Source of the DNA: Chrysopilus asiliformis
Taxonomy: Eukaryota; Arthropoda; Insecta; Diptera; Rhagionidae
Direction: 5' to 3'
Length of the DNA stretch: 64,000 nucleotides
NCBI GenBank assembly: GCA_964034945.1
Contig: OZ035960.1
Span: forward strand, 68,468,994-68,532,993
Part shown: one piece after another, positions 63,699 to 64,000 of the stretch
Layout: every line of letters begins with the position of its first letter
Numbering within the stretch: the stretch's first letter is position 1
Position numbers and translations under genes: made by a program
The notes under the pieces: generated by a model
The model's database searches: none
Told to the model about the DNA's origin: nothing
The model's input: the letters and a program-made list of their open reading frames with translations, nothing else

Positions 63699-64000
63699 TA
63701 GGAGGGGGGTAATATGGGTAAAGAAAGCTTTTGTTTTCATATTTCCACTTGTTTGAGAAATGACATTTTTTAGTTAATATCCTTTTTCACTTAACTACTT
63801 AATTTTGATTTTGATTTTCATGTTAAGTAGATTTTGAATTAAAAATTATGTTTTTGCAACGATTTATTATTGAGTTAGTAAGAACCTTCGAATTGAAATG
63901 TTCGTTAAAATATAAATTGTCTTCACGCTAAATAATTTAATCATTTAAAGAATTTATGTTTTTATACATTTATTAGATACTATAAATGTATCTGAAGATA
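63699..64000 (+). repeat. Gypsy polypurine tract and probable start of 3' LTR
   Basis: AGGAGGGGGG (63700-63709) follows the end of the pol frame, as a polypurine tract would. The sequence after it should be the 3' LTR, which runs off the window. No second LTR is in the window for comparison, so the exact boundary is unknown. Confidence 0.55.

Noticed and set aside
1..64000. tRNA, rRNA or other host RNA genes
   Set aside because: None was recognised by eye; only primer-binding sites related to tRNA were found. A tRNA scan would be decisive.

Overview
This is an AT-rich eukaryotic window, most likely from an insect or other arthropod. The evidence is the mix of elements: a rosa-type (DD41D) mariner, a Tc1 element with IR/DR ends, Copia elements with the GGTTATGGGCCCAG primer site, Mag-like and CsRn1-like Gypsy elements, Penelope-like elements (PLEs) with hammerhead motifs, and DINE-1/Helentron-like elements with (GTCY)n microsatellites. 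I found no host protein gene, tRNA or rRNA. Nearly everything readable is a mobile element, a piece of one, or a tandem array, and many are nested.

Layout. 1-2.1 kb: a ~146-bp tandem array with a MITE in it. 2.3-14.6 kb: a 113-bp tandem array hit by two young LTR elements. Copia-1 (2357-8221) has LTRs that look identical, and was later hit by a hAT element and a Helentron. A Mag-like Gypsy (9453-13891) has identical LTRs and a clean TSD. 15-16.3 kb: mariner copy 1, with one nonsense codon. 16.3-20.1 kb: a 122-bp array element, Helentron copies and a TAA-flanked MITE. 20.2-24.7 kb: a foldback element made of inverted tandem arrays. 24.7-27.5 kb: a ~596-bp direct repeat around an LTR-like unit with a minisatellite. 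27.5-28.6 kb: PLE-1. 28.8-30.6 kb: PIF/Harbinger-like MITEs. 30.6-32.3 kb: a decayed Helitron Rep/Hel gene. 32.4-33.7 kb: mariner copy 2, an open frame between two copies of its own 5' end. 33.8-40.5 kb: Helentrons and MITEs nested two or three deep, including a 1.73-kb palindrome. 40.5-41.4 kb: a solo LTR. 43.3-45.0 kb: an intact-looking Tc1 element. 45.1-51.2 kb: Copia-2 on the minus strand, broken by insertions. 52.2-54.2 kb: Helentron and PLE-2. 54.2-64 kb: two truncated copies of one CsRn1-like Gypsy, head to head. The minus copy carries PLE-3. The plus copy carries a solo LTR, a Helentron (itself split by a 122-bp array) and a hairpin insertion.

The most intriguing pattern is in three LTR-like units (25.6-26.6, 40.5-41.4 and 57.5-59.1 kb). 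Each has a TATA box followed closely by a minisatellite of ~22-bp or longer units, and each unit is a small perfect or near-perfect stem-loop. In the first, 13 copies keep the stem and vary in the loop. In the third, two alternating unit types differ at a compensatory base pair. The second notable object is the mariner with two 5' ends. All assignments come from reading the sequence; no database search was run.
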